64,000 nt of DNA. Source: Rhynochetos jubatus (taxonomy: Eukaryota; Chordata; Aves; Eurypygiformes; Rhynochetidae). Under the pieces are notes generated by a model. The model made no database searches. It was not told the origin of the DNA and saw nothing but the letters and a program-made list of their open reading frames with translations. The stretch is taken from positions 6,696,001 through 6,760,000 of the forward strand of contig CM050655.1 of NCBI GenBank assembly GCA_027574665.1, read 5' to 3'. Of the stretch, positions 22,921-36,700 are shown in pieces. Each line of letters begins with the position of its first letter. Position 1 is the first letter of the stretch. Made by a program: the position numbers and the translations under genes.

Positions 22921-25900
22921 AAAATTCCCCAGAGAAGTGCACCTAGAAGCCTCACAAGATATTAAAGTCTTACCTAAGAAGCATCTTTCCTAGTTTGATC
23001 TCCTTAATGAGATATAAAATCTAACATAAACTGGTCATCCAGTTGACCTGATTACATGGCTTCAATGCTGTGCAGAGTATCTGCTGTGACGGAGCCCCCC
23101 AGGAGGAATGCGATGCCAGCATGGAGGCCTATCTGGGTTACAGCAGTCTGCTCCTTGGCAGACCCAGTAAGCCAGTGCAGACAGAGGAATTCTCTGCCAA
23201 TTTTCTGTTGACGCGCTCTTTTACAGGCACTGCTTTTGGCTTTATCTTTTACCTAGCTTTTCCCTATTGTTTATTCAGCAGATTGGTAAAGTTTACATCA
23301 ACAAATATGCGTTTTAAAATACAGAAAATGGTCTATGAAACAAAACAGTGTAAGGACATTTCCAAGGGTAGTTAAATCCTAAAGCCTGCCACTCGGCTTC
23401 AGCTAATCTGGCTCTCGCAGTGAGGAGTGAATATTTAGACCTCGACGTTTTATGATCCTTGAAATTTTTAAGTATCCCACAAGCTGTCGAAGAATGATTA
23501 GTTGAACACTATTATTTCACTGGAAAGATGAATTTTACGATGTGTCACATACTATACTTTGTCTTTAACTGTAAAGCTCAGCTAAATAATCTAATTAAAG
23601 TTTCATTCTTTCCAGTGACAGCACTAGACAGCCATTCTGTCTCACACAAATTTGAATGTATCAGTGTAACAAAACAATCACTTTCCACATGAATATATCG
23701 AAGACAACAAAGTTAGAGTCTTGTGTGGTCAAACATGTCAGAGTGCAAGTCCTCATAAAACAAACTCACAAAAAACGGCAATGCCCAAGTTTTCTTTCAA
23801 ACCCATGGAACAGAGCAGTATTCTCTTTGACTATGGATATAGCCCATATAAAGATATGCAGTAATGCATGCATAAATTCTATATGCATAAAATTTATACA
23901 TATAAATATAATATGCCTTTATGACTATGCATTATAGGAAATCTGTTTCCATAATTTAGACTTACCCAAAGTCCTAAAGAACATTTAATTCAATTAAATT
24001 AAATCCAGAGTGTTTCATGGTGATCGTAAATGGGTCTAAAGCAGTTCATATTCATTACAAGTGCTGCTTCCAAGGTTGTTTTCCTTCCTTACCTTCAGCT
24101 GTATCAAAATTGTGCCAGGTATTTGGAGGCACCACAGTCCCAGCCATACTATGGACATACTGAAAGAATTCTAGCTAATGTGTATGGACAACTTTCTATT
24201 AGAGTGCTAATTTGGGGGAGTTTTAGCCATTCTTCACACTTAGCATGCCTATTCAATTTATTTATAACTGGGCAGCTAAGTTCTAACCTCATTTCCACTC
24301 GTATCTGGAACTACTCCAGCGAAGCAAAATTAGTTACCCTTTTTTACATGCAAGTGTAACGGAGTAGAGCATATGCCAGGCATTTGCCCATAAACTATAC
24401 CAGTTGGCCACCTCTCTTAGCATTACAGGTTCTTATGAGTTACAGTATGTATACCATGAAACCATTTTCCAGCATTATTTCAACGTCATGTTCATCACAT
24501 GAAAAGAGCACATACAGGAAGAGTCTCAAGATAAACTAGGAGTAATTAACAACACATGCTGTCATGATCACAGGTCTCAGGATCAGAAGCAAAAAACAGG
24601 TTAATTGCTTCTTAATGGTCTATTAATAGAGTCCTTTTATTTTGTTAGTTCTGCATTCAGGAATGTATTTAAGCAATTACCTAGATAAAAGTTTGTGAAC
24701 AGCCTCATTAAGCCTGTGGGTCTCCTCTCATACTAGTCATTTTAACATATTCTTGATTTAGGACCAGAGACAAGTAAGTGAAGAAGTCGGCGCAGAGGTT
24801 ATGAAATTGCAACACCTTTTATGAATGATTTTATTATCTGTCAAATGCAAGGCATTCTGCAAGGTGAGTGAATCATGAATAGGGAGTGAAGCTCCATATC
24901 CCTGGGTCCTGATTACTGTTAGGAAAGAGAGCTGTATCAAAGTGGCAACACGGACAACATTGGAATACAAGATGTATACAGGCAAAAAGATTTTATACTA
25001 CAAGAAATTTATGTGCAATATGCACATGCTACTTCTTTTCTCCCTCAACCAGGAATTGATGCAATTGCCCAATTATTCCAGATGAAAGCCACATTCCTTA
25101 ACTATCCTGCAGCCACAATCTAATAAGGCAATCTGATAGGAAAGCAGACAATAAAATGAGCTTCTTCATCCCCTAAAATTAAAATGAGCAAATGTGACAA
25201 GACAGATGTGAGACAAAAGAGCAAACATCATGAGGATAAAAACCCCAGAAGTTTTATAAATTAAAAGGCAACAGAACTAAGTAAAAGAGAAGGATTATTT
25301 TATTACATTTTTAGAATGAGGGGAAAAATATGCGATAGTAACAGAACATATGACCTGATATATTTTACCTATTCTTCCAAAATAAATTTGCCTTCATGTC
25401 ACCTACCAAAACAACCCTGCTTCTGAGAATTCAGAAATTTTGTACATTTAAAGAAAAATTATTCTAATGAGACCAATGACCCTTATCTTCATATGTCTAT
25501 ATTTTCACGTGACAATCCCCCAAGGATGCAGTAGACACAATATGCCTTCTACGTGGCAGTTGCTAGAATGAAAATAAAAATGCCGACAGAGTTTTATATC
25601 AATCAAAAATATCAGGAGGTTTGCACAGAGCATACTTAGCAAAGGGGCGTACAGAACGTCAGGTGAGTCATGGGAGCAAAGACATCACAGATGCTCCAAG
25701 GTAGCCTGCATTCTCCTGAAGAATGTCCCGGTCATGGACGCAGCTTGACCTTTGTAGTAAACGCTTAATATAGTCCTCTTTTTCAGTGAAAAAGCCTCTG
25801 GTTCTAGTTTACTTAATGGCCTTTCTGCCATGGAAGCAAATAGGTTAAGACTCCCCCAAAACAACTTCATCCCATAGAGATGGAAATGCAGAGCACGACA

Positions 25901-28754
25901 AACTTACTACGTGAACGGATTGATTTGAAACTCGGACAGTGTAAGGTTTAGGGATACAGTGAGCTGAAGTTTTTTTTGACTTGACTTCATCTGAGTGATA
26001 GTTTGAGAAATGAACTGGGAATACAACCAGAAAAACCAGGTAAAGAAGGTGAGTTGTTACGACTGGAACCTCTAGCTCTGCCAACAGCCACCAAAGAAGC
26101 CACCTTCATCTCACTATACAGGAAGAGGAAGGGGGCCACGACGCTCCAAGACTTTCTTGTGAGAGATGTCAGCACCAAGCTGCAATTCCATTAGGGCTGG
26201 AATGCTTCTCTGAACTCGTAAAGAGCTGTAGCTATTAAGAAAACGGTGAAGAGAACCAGCAAACGTGGCTTCCCATGATGCAAGCAGAAGTTGCATGTCC
26301 TCTGCTACTGATCTGCCAGGCATAAGCAAGAATTCAAGTCTTACCCACAAAAATATTCATCTTTCTCACTTCCGCCTGGGGCAGTTCAGTATTTCTGATG
26401 GCTTGGACTTTCCATTTACTCAGCAGTTGTTTAAAACAGCTCCACCAAATCATCTATCCTACAGTTGCATTTTGATTAAGTCAAGTTGTCCAATATTTTT
26501 CTTAGCTACTCCTCAGTGTTAAGATAGCCTTAGTCATATCACAAGCATTGTGATATTTTGGCATGCAAATACAGCTTAATTATTACTTATATGCTTAAAT
26601 CCAAAATGTAAATCCCTAGAATACCTGCTTAGCTACCATTTTATTTATGCAACATTTATGGTGTTGCTGCCTCAAGTCCTTACAAGTTTGTATTGGTACA
26701 GGTTGTCTGGGTAACAGAATCCCACATTCTAGAACAGCGGGCCTGGAATGAGCCAACACACTCTTCTTTGTTCTTCCCCCCCCCATCTTAGTTTTTTTCA
26801 GCTAATCAAGTTTTTGCAAAATCAGAATGAATTCCCATGCAAATCCATCTCTACGCACACAGGTGTGTTTTGGCAGTGTAAACAACAATAACAAAATGAC
26901 CAAAGCTTGATTCCCAAAGGCTGGACCTCTCAGATGACTTTTTTTTTTTTTTAGGTACTAAGAAAAGTTACAGACATCCAATCTTCTGCACAAGGGGCTA
27001 TGATTTTGAACACCTAAGGACAGCAGACAGATTATTCCTGTGCTCTGTATCTTGAAGCTCTCTGAGCCTCAATGTAGGGTATGCATAGGATAAACCTATA
27101 TGTTCCTGCTGGTTTCCATGGGAACCAGAAGTAGAATATTTGTTTCTCAGTGAGGAAAACAACCTATGCCCATCCACTTATCCATGCACAAGCACACACA
27201 ATGTATATTTACTGACTGCAGTCATTATGGAAAAGTGCAGATTTCCTACCCTTTCTATGTCTAGATATCCAGACATTACCGTAAACCTTGGGCTCATTCA
27301 ACCAGATGTGCAGAGCTGCCTGTAAGGAGCATGGAGCTTATGTAAATAATCTACCTGTCACTGTTTGTTCCCAACGTTAAATTTGTTATTCTTCAAATAA
27401 AACCAGATTCTAAGTCCTAGCTCCTCGGGATAGTTAGGCTAACAAACAACTGAACTTCATAGTACTTCAGGCCCTTCAGTGCCCCGTATCTACAATCTTC
27501 AGAGCGGATAGGAAGCATCTACGTTTTCTCCTTCATAACACTAATTTTAAAACAAAAACGGGTACACAAAACCAATCTTTTTTATTCTGGAGTTTAAGAA
27601 ACCTTATCCCTACAGGCACATTTAGAGTATTTAACTGGGAAATCTATTTTTAATCAAAACGATTTTAGGTAAGTATTAACTGCATGCACTAACATTTACG
27701 TGCAAGCTGCTTAGCACTGGAAGTAAAGCTTTGTAGTTATCCTGGGAGCCAAAACCTCCTGGATCTGCCACGGAATTAATGTGTGACTTTGTGTGAGCTG
27801 TTTAACCTGCATGTCCTCTGGTTCAGAACTTAAAAATAGGGCTGATGTCAACTCTCAGATGTGTCGGGAGAAGGACCTCATTAACCTTTACATAAAGCAC
27901 GCTGACATCCTGTACAGAGAACAAGCTATATTCTTGAATATTTATACAACCCCCAATGTAAAAGCAGGAGATGCTTCGTATAAGCACATAAGACAAAGCG
28001 CTTGCTGACCCTCCAAAATAAATACAGACCCAGAAAGCGAGCATGCTTACACCATCAAAGCCTTCCAACTTCTACAGCTAGTTTTTATTAAGACACAAAC
28101 CAAAATAAGGTGGCTCCTGAAACAAAGAAAACTCAGGTCCGTTGGGTATCACAGCAACTATGAATAACCTGCTGGTCTCACAAATTAATTAAAGGGGGAG
28201 AAAGAAGGAAATAAAGCAACGAAAGCAACACCTAAGCAAAACCACACAACCAGATTCTAATTTCCACTGAACTGGGTAAAGATGCTGTAAATTCTAGAAC
28301 TGCTGTCAAGATACTCCAAGTTCATACAGTTTGACAGAAATTCAGTACGCATTTTAGCAGGTCAGTTGAGTGGGTGAGGCAGCGAGATGTCAACAAATCA
28401 TGGTTAGAAAATAAGCCAGATCAGAACACAGCTGTTTAGAAAAACATCATAGTGAGCTCCCTCCTTCTTGGGCAGGTATGTATTTCAAGCCCTGGGGGCC
28501 CATAAGGGAGTTGCTTTTATAATAAATCTTACACAAGTTGGGCAACAGAAGTGACCCAAACTTCTCTGACAGCACAAGCTGCAAACCGAAAATAAAATTT
28601 TAACATCAGACAAGCAGTACTGTATCAGACAAAGGTCGTGAGAGCCAATATCCTACCTCCAAGAGTGGCAATGAGCACTTCTAAGGTAAAACTCTCCTAA
28701 CTCGTTTAGCTTTTAAAGCAGAACTCTTCCAACTGTCAACTACTTTTGGCCTAG
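22921..28754. other. non-coding desert, no gene recognised
   Basis: AT-rich intergenic sequence with short AT-rich patches (for example 23858-23935, repeated ATGCATA-type words) and T runs (26939-26953). Open frames up to 109 codons, some overlapping on opposite strands at 25845-26522, lack recognisable homology. Confidence 0.5.
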
Positions 28755-29050
28755 AGGCTTGCTGACTTGGATGATGTTTCTATAAATTTAGCATCCCTCC
28801 ACAGACATCTCTTCCATTAACTCACTTCTTGATTCATCCAAACTTCTAGCATTTGCAACCTGAGGGTGTTCCACAGCTCAATTACTTGTCGCATCGGGAA
28901 CCCTGCCCTTCCCTTTGTTGTGAAAATGTCTCATACCGCCCTCACCTGACTCACCTCATTCTTGTACTGAAACCGGTGTGAACAACTGATCCCCCTGTAC
29001 TTGCTCCATTTGGTGTCATGCATCTCTATCAAATTACCACTGAGTTACTG
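28755..29050 (-). mobile_element. ancient CR1-like LINE 3' region
   Basis: On the - strand the order of blocks matches old CR1 tails like those I know from turtle and crocodile genomes: GATAGAGATGCATGACACC, GGATCAGTTGTTCAC, ACAAGAATGAGG, TTTTCACAACAAAGGG, AAGTAATTGAGCTGTGGAAC, then TTAATGGAAGAGATGTCTGT and GAGGGATGCTAAA. Divergence is far greater than in the bird-type copies at 8908 or 10977, which suggests insertion long before modern birds. The boundaries are approximate. Confidence 0.7.
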
Positions 29051-30513
29051 TGGTACGTGCCCCTTGACTATGTAACTCAGGAAGCCAAAGGAAGGAATAT
29101 GCAGTCCGCTTTCTAATGCTTCGTGGAGATGAGGCACCACTGTATCGCTGATTTACATCACCACACAGCCCCCAGTGCCAGCACAGACCACCGCTGGTCA
29201 CATGCCACAGCCCTAGCACAGCAATTGCTTTCACAGCCTTTTGGAGTGGCCCTGATTATTTGATGCATTTATAACTAACTTTTGACCCATTAGTCTGGTG
29301 ATTTTGTTTTTCAGACCGCTTTCCGACAGATGAAATATGAATAAACCTGAGTTGCTTATCATAAATAGAAAAATGGGTGAATTCTGCCAGACAGTTGTTC
29401 CTGATTTATTTGATCTAGCTGCCTATTTGTATTCCTTAGTGTATTTGGAAACTTTGTTTTGAAGAGGGATTCAGATCAAACACAGGATGCAGTGTTTCTT
29501 TCATCATTCAGTGGGAAAACTTTGAGCCACCTCCACGCAAAATAACAAACTGCGACTAATTTTTGGTGCAATTTTATAAAACACAAGTGAAACGAGCATA
29601 CCCACCAGTTCCTCAAGTACAGGACACAAAACTGCCTTTTAGGCCGTTAGAGGCAAAGCGCTCTTGTATGTCAGTAGCTATCTACAGCATGGAGTGTCAC
29701 AGAGACTGTGCTGATGGTGTGGAAAAAGCTTTGCTGGAAGGGCAACTTCCCTGAATTCATAATGTCAGAGATATGCGTGTGTAACGAGCAGTTCTTCGGC
29801 AACGCACATCAGTAAAAGAAACTGATGTAAACTTGTTCCTAGCCAAGTTTAAAATATCTGTTAAGCTTCAACAATAGTGAATTGTCTAGTCTTACTGAGT
29901 AACACACCCCTTAACTGAAAATAGAGATTTATAAAACATTTCAAAAGGCCTCAATAGGGACTGGCATTGTATTTCCATTTGAAATGTTCTCCTATATAAT
30001 TAATTCCCCAATAAATAATTGATGAATTTAGAATAGACTGGTTTGAAAATCAGTTCTCCATGCTCACTAGCAGCCTTGCAAATACATACATAAGCTATTT
30101 CCATACTCATATATACCATACAAATAGTTTCAAATCACTTAGCTGCTTATTCAGGAAAAAAACCCCTTACCCACAGCATTTGCACGCCAAATAAATTTCA
30201 TAATCAAAGAATGTAATTTTAATAATGGGTGTTAATGGGGAGCCAAAGAAATATCTTCCCTGAAGCGTGCTGTTTATCCACAGAAATAACCTACATGTTG
30301 TTACACCCACCCCCACCTATGTAGCCCTTGCCGAAGTTAATACGCCTTCTACTGCTGTCTTTTCTATAAAAGAATACCGTTTTCAATATAAAAATGAAAC
30401 GGGAAGAGAAATGTAAAGAGACAGAAAGACATGATTCCTAAAATTTATCAGTAACTGCACTGACTGTAGCGTGACATGTAAAAGAAATCAGGTAAAAACA
30501 CAGCTGCCCACAT
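29051..30513. other. non-coding, no gene recognised
   Basis: Unique AT-rich sequence without identifiable features. Confidence 0.5.
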
Positions 30514-30618
30514 AATAAGGTCTCCCTGGAGCCCTCTCTTCCCCAGGCTGAACAAGCCCAACTCTCCCAGCCTGTCCCCATAGCAGAGGGGCCCCAGCCC
30601 TCTGGTGAGCTCACCCTG
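30514..30618 (-). mobile_element. CR1 LINE internal fragment
   Basis: Antisense CR1: AATAAGGTCTCCCTGGAGCC, TTCCCCAGGCTGAACAAGCC and CTCCCAGCCTGTCCCCATAG are the standard reverse-complement blocks of the CR1 region upstream of the tail. The fragment is cut off at both ends. Confidence 0.92.
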
Positions 30619-30621
30619 GTA

Positions 30622-30671
30622 CATGAGCAGCTGGGTGGTACTCGGATGCTGGCTGGGGTTAAACCACAGCA
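30622..30671 (+). mobile_element. short ERV LTR 3' end fragment
   Basis: ATGAGCAGCTGGGTGGTACT, CGGATGCTGG and GGGGTTAAACCACAGCA match the last 50 bases of the LTR at 13121-13720. The fragment sits between two CR1 pieces of opposite orientation. Confidence 0.65.
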
Positions 30672-30690
30672 TTCCTTTGTCCTCCCTCCT

Positions 30691-30780
30691 GGTCTAGTGG
30701 AAGGTGTCCCTGACCATGGCAGGGGGGCTGGGCTAGATGACCGTTAAAGGCCCCTTCCAACCCAAACCATTCCATGATTC
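30691..30780 (+). mobile_element. CR1 LINE terminal fragment
   Basis: Sense CR1 end: GGTCTAGTGGAAGGTGTCCC, then ACCATGGCAGGGGGGCTGGG, CCCCTTCCAACCCAAACCAT and TCCATGATTC. Only the last 90 bases are present, as in very short 5'-truncated CR1 insertions. Confidence 0.93.
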
Positions 30781-33700
30781 CACAATTAACAGCCTTATAC
30801 TTTTCAAGAGGAAATTATTCACTGTCTTCCATTTGTAACTCCAGTGGCTTGTTTGTTATTAAGGACTTTAGCAATAAAACATACAGACAAGAGTGACTCT
30901 AACCTTTGTTTGAGGAGAAAATATGACCACAGCAGATACAATTATTTTTATCTATAAACAAGACAGAAGTACTGGTATCTAAAAACCAAATGTTTCATAA
31001 ATTATTCTCTCCAAGGTTGACTGCTTTTCTCACCTGTCTCTGCTCACCACTGCAGCTACTACAACTCTTTGAGTTTTCCATCTGCCTTTTTGGTAGGAAC
31101 CAGAGCAACAGGCCAGTATCTCCAAATCTCTCTCATTCAGGAACTGTGAGGAAGTCCCTGAATCTGACAGAATAAAAATAACTGAACCAACACTAAAAAC
31201 ATTTGCTCCCTCCAATTGTAATGCGCTTATCTTCAGTACTATGAACTGACATTAAAACTGCCATGTGGCTACAGTTCCGGAATAAACCAAATACACCAGG
31301 AATACTTTCAATCTTTCAAGGGTCAGCTTTAACCAACAGGATCTTAGGAATACATAAGAAAATGGATGAGAGCAGGAAAGACTGAGAATAAACACAGGCA
31401 GAGTGGTAGGCAGAGCCAATGCTGTTTCAATACACTGGGTGTTTTCTTTGTTATATGTAATTTAGAAGGCACTAACAGAACCCATCTGATTCTGGACTGA
31501 CATTTTGTCTTAAATATGGGTGTGGAGGGGGATTTACTTATTAATTTGGTAGAAGTGTGGAGGTTGGTACTATTCATCAGTAGAATACTTTTGCCTATTA
31601 GGAAGAAAGTATTGAGCTGGAATGTTAACTCCCCTCCCCTGGCTACTGCTACATCATTTGCAGGGTCCAGCCTTAGCACCTACTGCTTCTTATTCCATCT
31701 CAACAGGACGACTTAAAAGGCAAGGTATCTTTTTGCTGTAGTACTTTAAAGAGGTTTTGCCCTTCTTATCCCCCTCTTTCCTACTCATTATTGACTCCTA
31801 AGTTGTGCTGACCAAGCTGAAGGAGTTCTTTCTACGCGCCAGCAACCAGCTGGAGTACTTTAGCGCTGGCAGAAATGATACTAAAAAAGTTTATCTTCCA
31901 GTTCCTGTTCTACTGCTGAAAACAAAAGACAAGCAAAAATCTGAAAAATCATGGAAGCATCTGTTCTACTTTGGTACTACTCATACTTGATCATTACTCT
32001 GATGTGAAATCTGCCTCTCACTCTGTAGTTTAGTTTCTTCTTGGATTTAATTGCAGTAGAAGTAGTAAAGGGAATAACACGCTCTGTTGCTCCTATACAG
32101 GCTGTGTTTGATCACAGGCATCTTTTTCTCTCCAGTAAAATAGCTTGAAAAGAAATGCAACCTTCCCCCAATATATGGTATTTCTAGATAAGGATTAAAC
32201 ACTATTTATATTAGTAATCTACTGGTGGAAGACAGTAAAATAAACTTTCTATTAGTCCTGCCAAGTACAAAAGAAAGTAGGAAAGAACTGTCATATGGCA
32301 CACTGTGACAAATGGTATCCTGTTAATATTTCAGATGATTACTCTGTTTAACTACTGAAGTAGCTGCAGACAACTTTTATGTTATCTTGAAGAACAAAAT
32401 ATATCTGAAAATCTCTCGTACTAGCAATCAGTATTTAGAAATTCTAGCTTGAAATAGAACTAAGCTGTCTCAACACTGTTCCAGAAAGTTGGAAGGAATA
32501 CAACGTCTATAAAAACAGACTTTTAATTATACAAATGTTTCTTTAAAAAAGAAAGTAGCCTATTATTCCTTTTCTCTACAATAAAAGACACACATGCAAT
32601 TGCCAAGTTACAAAGTGACAATGTCTTGTTGTCTCTTAAATTTAGACAAATCAGTAGAAACTTTCCTATATCTTTTACATAGGTGACAGAGAAGCTAGGA
32701 GTATCATAAATAAAATTACAAGACACTTTGAGGCAAGAAGTCTTGATTTAATCCCATAATAGCAATTGAGGCTATGAGAAAGTTTGTATAAAATATTTCC
32801 TTACTGGTCCAAGCTGTAAAGACTTTTACATGTGCCCCCCACCCTGTTTTTTCCCTTAGTCATTCCTGGAACAATTCTTTTTCTTAGCTCTGATTGGTCA
32901 GTTCTCAACTGTCATCTTCTAGTTTTATTTTTTTTTCATTGAGGAAAATACAAAGATGTCTCTGTGCCGCCACATTTTTTAAAATTACTTCCTCAAGTAG
33001 CTTTTCTCCTTACCTGTCTTACTTGATCTCAACCTAGTAAAATCCTGCCTCTCCTGATCACTGCTCTCTTCCCCTTTCTCAGTGCCAGCATTATTAATTA
33101 TGAGCCTGGGAAACTTCCGTAGCTGTCGTATGCAACAGAGCCACATAAACAATGATAAATTCCTGTCTCCAGAAGTGCTTGCTTTACCTTATCTGGCTGA
33201 TACAACTAACTCCTGACAGAAATAAGGAGTTATTGTGGAACATGCATTTCTTTTTAAGTGTAAGAGTAATTTTTATTGAGCTAATCTATACGAAAGGTAC
33301 TTTGAAGTGTACTGTGCTCATAACACAGTCTCAGATAACTCCAGTTAGCCTTTGAGCTCTACATTAATTGGCGGTTTTAGAAGCGTAAATATTTTAAACT
33401 ACTTATACCTAAAACATCAAACAGAAAATACTGGAAAATTCGAAGTCTGAAAAGACACAGTGTGTTGGTATATATACACACACCGAAGTGGCGTTTTACA
33501 GCAGAAATAGTTATTTGAAAGTAAGGACATGCTTCTGATTGTAGTATTACTTGAATACAACTCTGACTTATTATTTCAATCCACACACCTTCCAGATTCT
33601 AATTACTAACCCATGAATCTGTTTTCCTAGTTTCACCCATTCATCTGAGTCCCTCAGATGTCCATGTGCAAGCCTAGGTCTTGCACGTGTGAAAGGAAAC

Positions 33701-36700
33701 CAGGTGTTGGACATACGAGGCGATATTTAGTACTGCTCTCTGGTACCTAACTTCCTGGCTCCATCCCTACTCTCTTACACAGACCTGCATTATGGTGCAG
33801 TGCTGAAGTCAGTAACAAAGGCACACTTTGTGTCAGCCCTGACAGGGGCATAGTTTTAGTCATCAAAGGTGTACTCAAGAAGTCCCAATCCACAAAAGAA
33901 TGTGGCTTGAAGGGAGGAAATACGAAACAGTTTAAGGGGTATATTTTCTGCAGAAAGCTGTACAGCAGTGACTGGTGCTGCACTAACTTTAGGAGCACTC
34001 GTAAGGCAGACTCTTCCAAGAGGTAAGATGAATAGCTCCAGCTGGAGGGGACAGAGGAAACCACACGTAGGTAACTATGACCGTATTTATTTGGTTCAAA
34101 ATAAGAGTGTCCTGTGTAAGCACACAACATCTCAAACTCCCAGTTGTAGGGTATTTCTGCTCAGTGCAGCAGAAATTAGATTTCCACATTCTGACTCACA
34201 AAGAGCTTACCCTAGAAGATGGCAGAGTTGTTTGCCATCCCTTGCCATGTGGCAACTTTGCTAGCCCTGTTAGGTCAGAGGGGTAATGAGGCATGACATG
34301 TGCCTGCCACAGCAGTATCAGCAAACCCCCTTATTGTTAATAGTTACAGTGACAAAACAGTCTCTACTGCTCTGATCAGGAATAACCCTACACCTGTAAA
34401 GGAGCAGCTCCCACATACCTAACTGGAACTTTCAAACATGTCCTCACAAAGGTTAAAAAAAAACATTTTGGACTATTCCGTGTCCTTGTGCCCCTATATT
34501 CGCATTATTTTATCTCTGGTTCTCTTACCTTGTTTTCCATAAGCTTGCTCTTCCAGGTCCCAGTCCAGAATAGCCATAATTGCAACAGGTGTTGCTCCTT
34601 CCTTTTCCACACTGTGAGTGACTTCTGATACACGCAGTCCAAGCAGCAGTCTGAAGCTCTGTGCTCATGGCTCTTCATCCCGCTGCACACCAGCCTTTCC
34701 AAAACAGGGAATCCTTCAGTACTTTCCCCAGTCCTCTTCCTGCTCGCTGTGCCAAGTGTGCTTTGTTTGTTCTTTGTTTCTACCACGCGCTCTCTCAAAT
34801 TTCTCCAGGACAGCCTCGCACCTGCTGCTGGGTGGGCTGTGCATGTTACACAGCTGGCACCTGTTTGCTGCTCAGACCCAGGAGGAAGAGGTGATGAGGC
34901 CCTGGGGGCAGGGAGGCTGCCTGTCCTTTCACAGGTATCTCAGGATTGGCTGCTACTCAGGGTGATATCTCAGGTGCTGCAGGTTTTGCAGTAGGCAGAA
35001 AAATAACTGATATCTCAAATGCTTCTATGTAGCCATTTGCTCTCAAAAAGTCAGTACTACAATAAATAACAATGTTGGCTCGTTTCTGTTTTGTTCCAAT
35101 ACTAATTTCTAACATTCAGAAACTTGACATGAAACAAGTAAGAAGGTGCTTATTTCTGTCTGGAGAGGAAGGGGAGGAACTATAGTTTACTGCAGGTGGG
35201 CTAGCATCGTGTCTGGGAAGAGTAACTTCGCTTCCCCTGCTTGCAGCCAAGTGAGACTCAAGAGACAGTTGGGTGCTGACGTAAACCAGAGCAACTTCAG
35301 TGGAGCCAGACTATTCTTACAGGTAGAGGACATAGCTCTCAGGATTCTCTGAAGAAGCCTTTAGCTGTCTGTTCAGACTTTGTAGATTGATAACTCCTTG
35401 ATGGAACACATTTTCGTGTATTACAAACTCCCATATTGCCGAGTTATGGATGAATACTGAAAACAGTCAGCAACTCACTGAGAAATTTCAATCCAACGGC
35501 CTTTCCTAGAAAAAAACCCAACAATCAAACATCACCTAGGATCTAAAGAACTCTTAAGTGTTGTGTTCTTACTATGAGCTTTGTTTGTTACAGGCTCTGC
35601 TATCACACTGCATAGCCCTTGCTTTTGACAAGACTGCAGAACTGCAGGTACAGCAGTTTGCTAAGCATCACAACATGATTTACTCCAACTACAGCAAATG
35701 AGTAATAACCATCTCAATTTCACAGCAGTTTATATGATGTGTATCTATTAAAACAGCTTGGCTTTTTATTGTTGTTTCTAATAACTCAATAAACCCCCAG
35801 CAGTATTTATGATTAAGAAGCTGTATTACAGTGATCAAGCTCTACAATTCTCAGTCCCAAGACATACTGTACTGCTACGGTTCCTCCAACACAGTTTATA
35901 ACCATACTCTACTTAGCTCACTGAAATTTCACTGGATACGATCCAGTGTGTAACTAAACCTTAACACTGTTTCACACAGAACAACTGAATGACAAAAATA
36001 GATGGCTAGATATTAGCCTGACCTTCTTCACAAGTCATCTACAGAATTTCACTCAATATTCCTGCATCAAAACTGTAACTTCTGGTTGAGCTAATTCATA
36101 TGACACACCCTCTGCCTCCTTTGGTGTGGAAGTCATTTGGAGGGGCTGAAAGTATCGCTTGGCAAGCTGTCTTAACCACCAAAGACTAAAGATTCTTGCT
36201 AATTCCTGTTGCCCCTACACGTTTCTAACTTGCTTGTATCGTTAGTACTTCTCTCAAACTGCTACACTCATCACCTTTTCTGCCCAACTTTTATTACACA
36301 GATCAGGCATTTACACTACTACAATGACAGGTATCTGGACAAATTTCTTGTATAATAGCTGCTCGTAATCTCTGGTTCCAGTTTTGTTAGTTCTCCTGTA
36401 TTTGTACAAAGCATTTAAGATGTGAAATATTTCTGTGATACATCTTGATACAGGAACATCACTGATACCAGACTGAATGAGAGTGTTAAATAAATCAGCT
36501 CTCTTCCACCCAACCTTGCCTCACAGTCAGCATTTGTCTGAGCTGGGCCGGTGGTAAGGCTATTGTGAGGCCTCTATTGTTGCAGAAACAAGCATCATGT
36601 AAGCATGTGATTCTTTCTTTTGCAAAGAATGATACCATATTGTGCTGACTTTATCACTGGAGCTGAGCTAGCACCACTCTGAAAAGGACAGCAGGTCACA

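Noticed and set aside
23070..23375. A 101-codon frame starting with cysteine- and glutamate-rich sequence
   Set aside because: No recognisable domain, no splice support, and it turns into low-complexity hydrophobic sequence.
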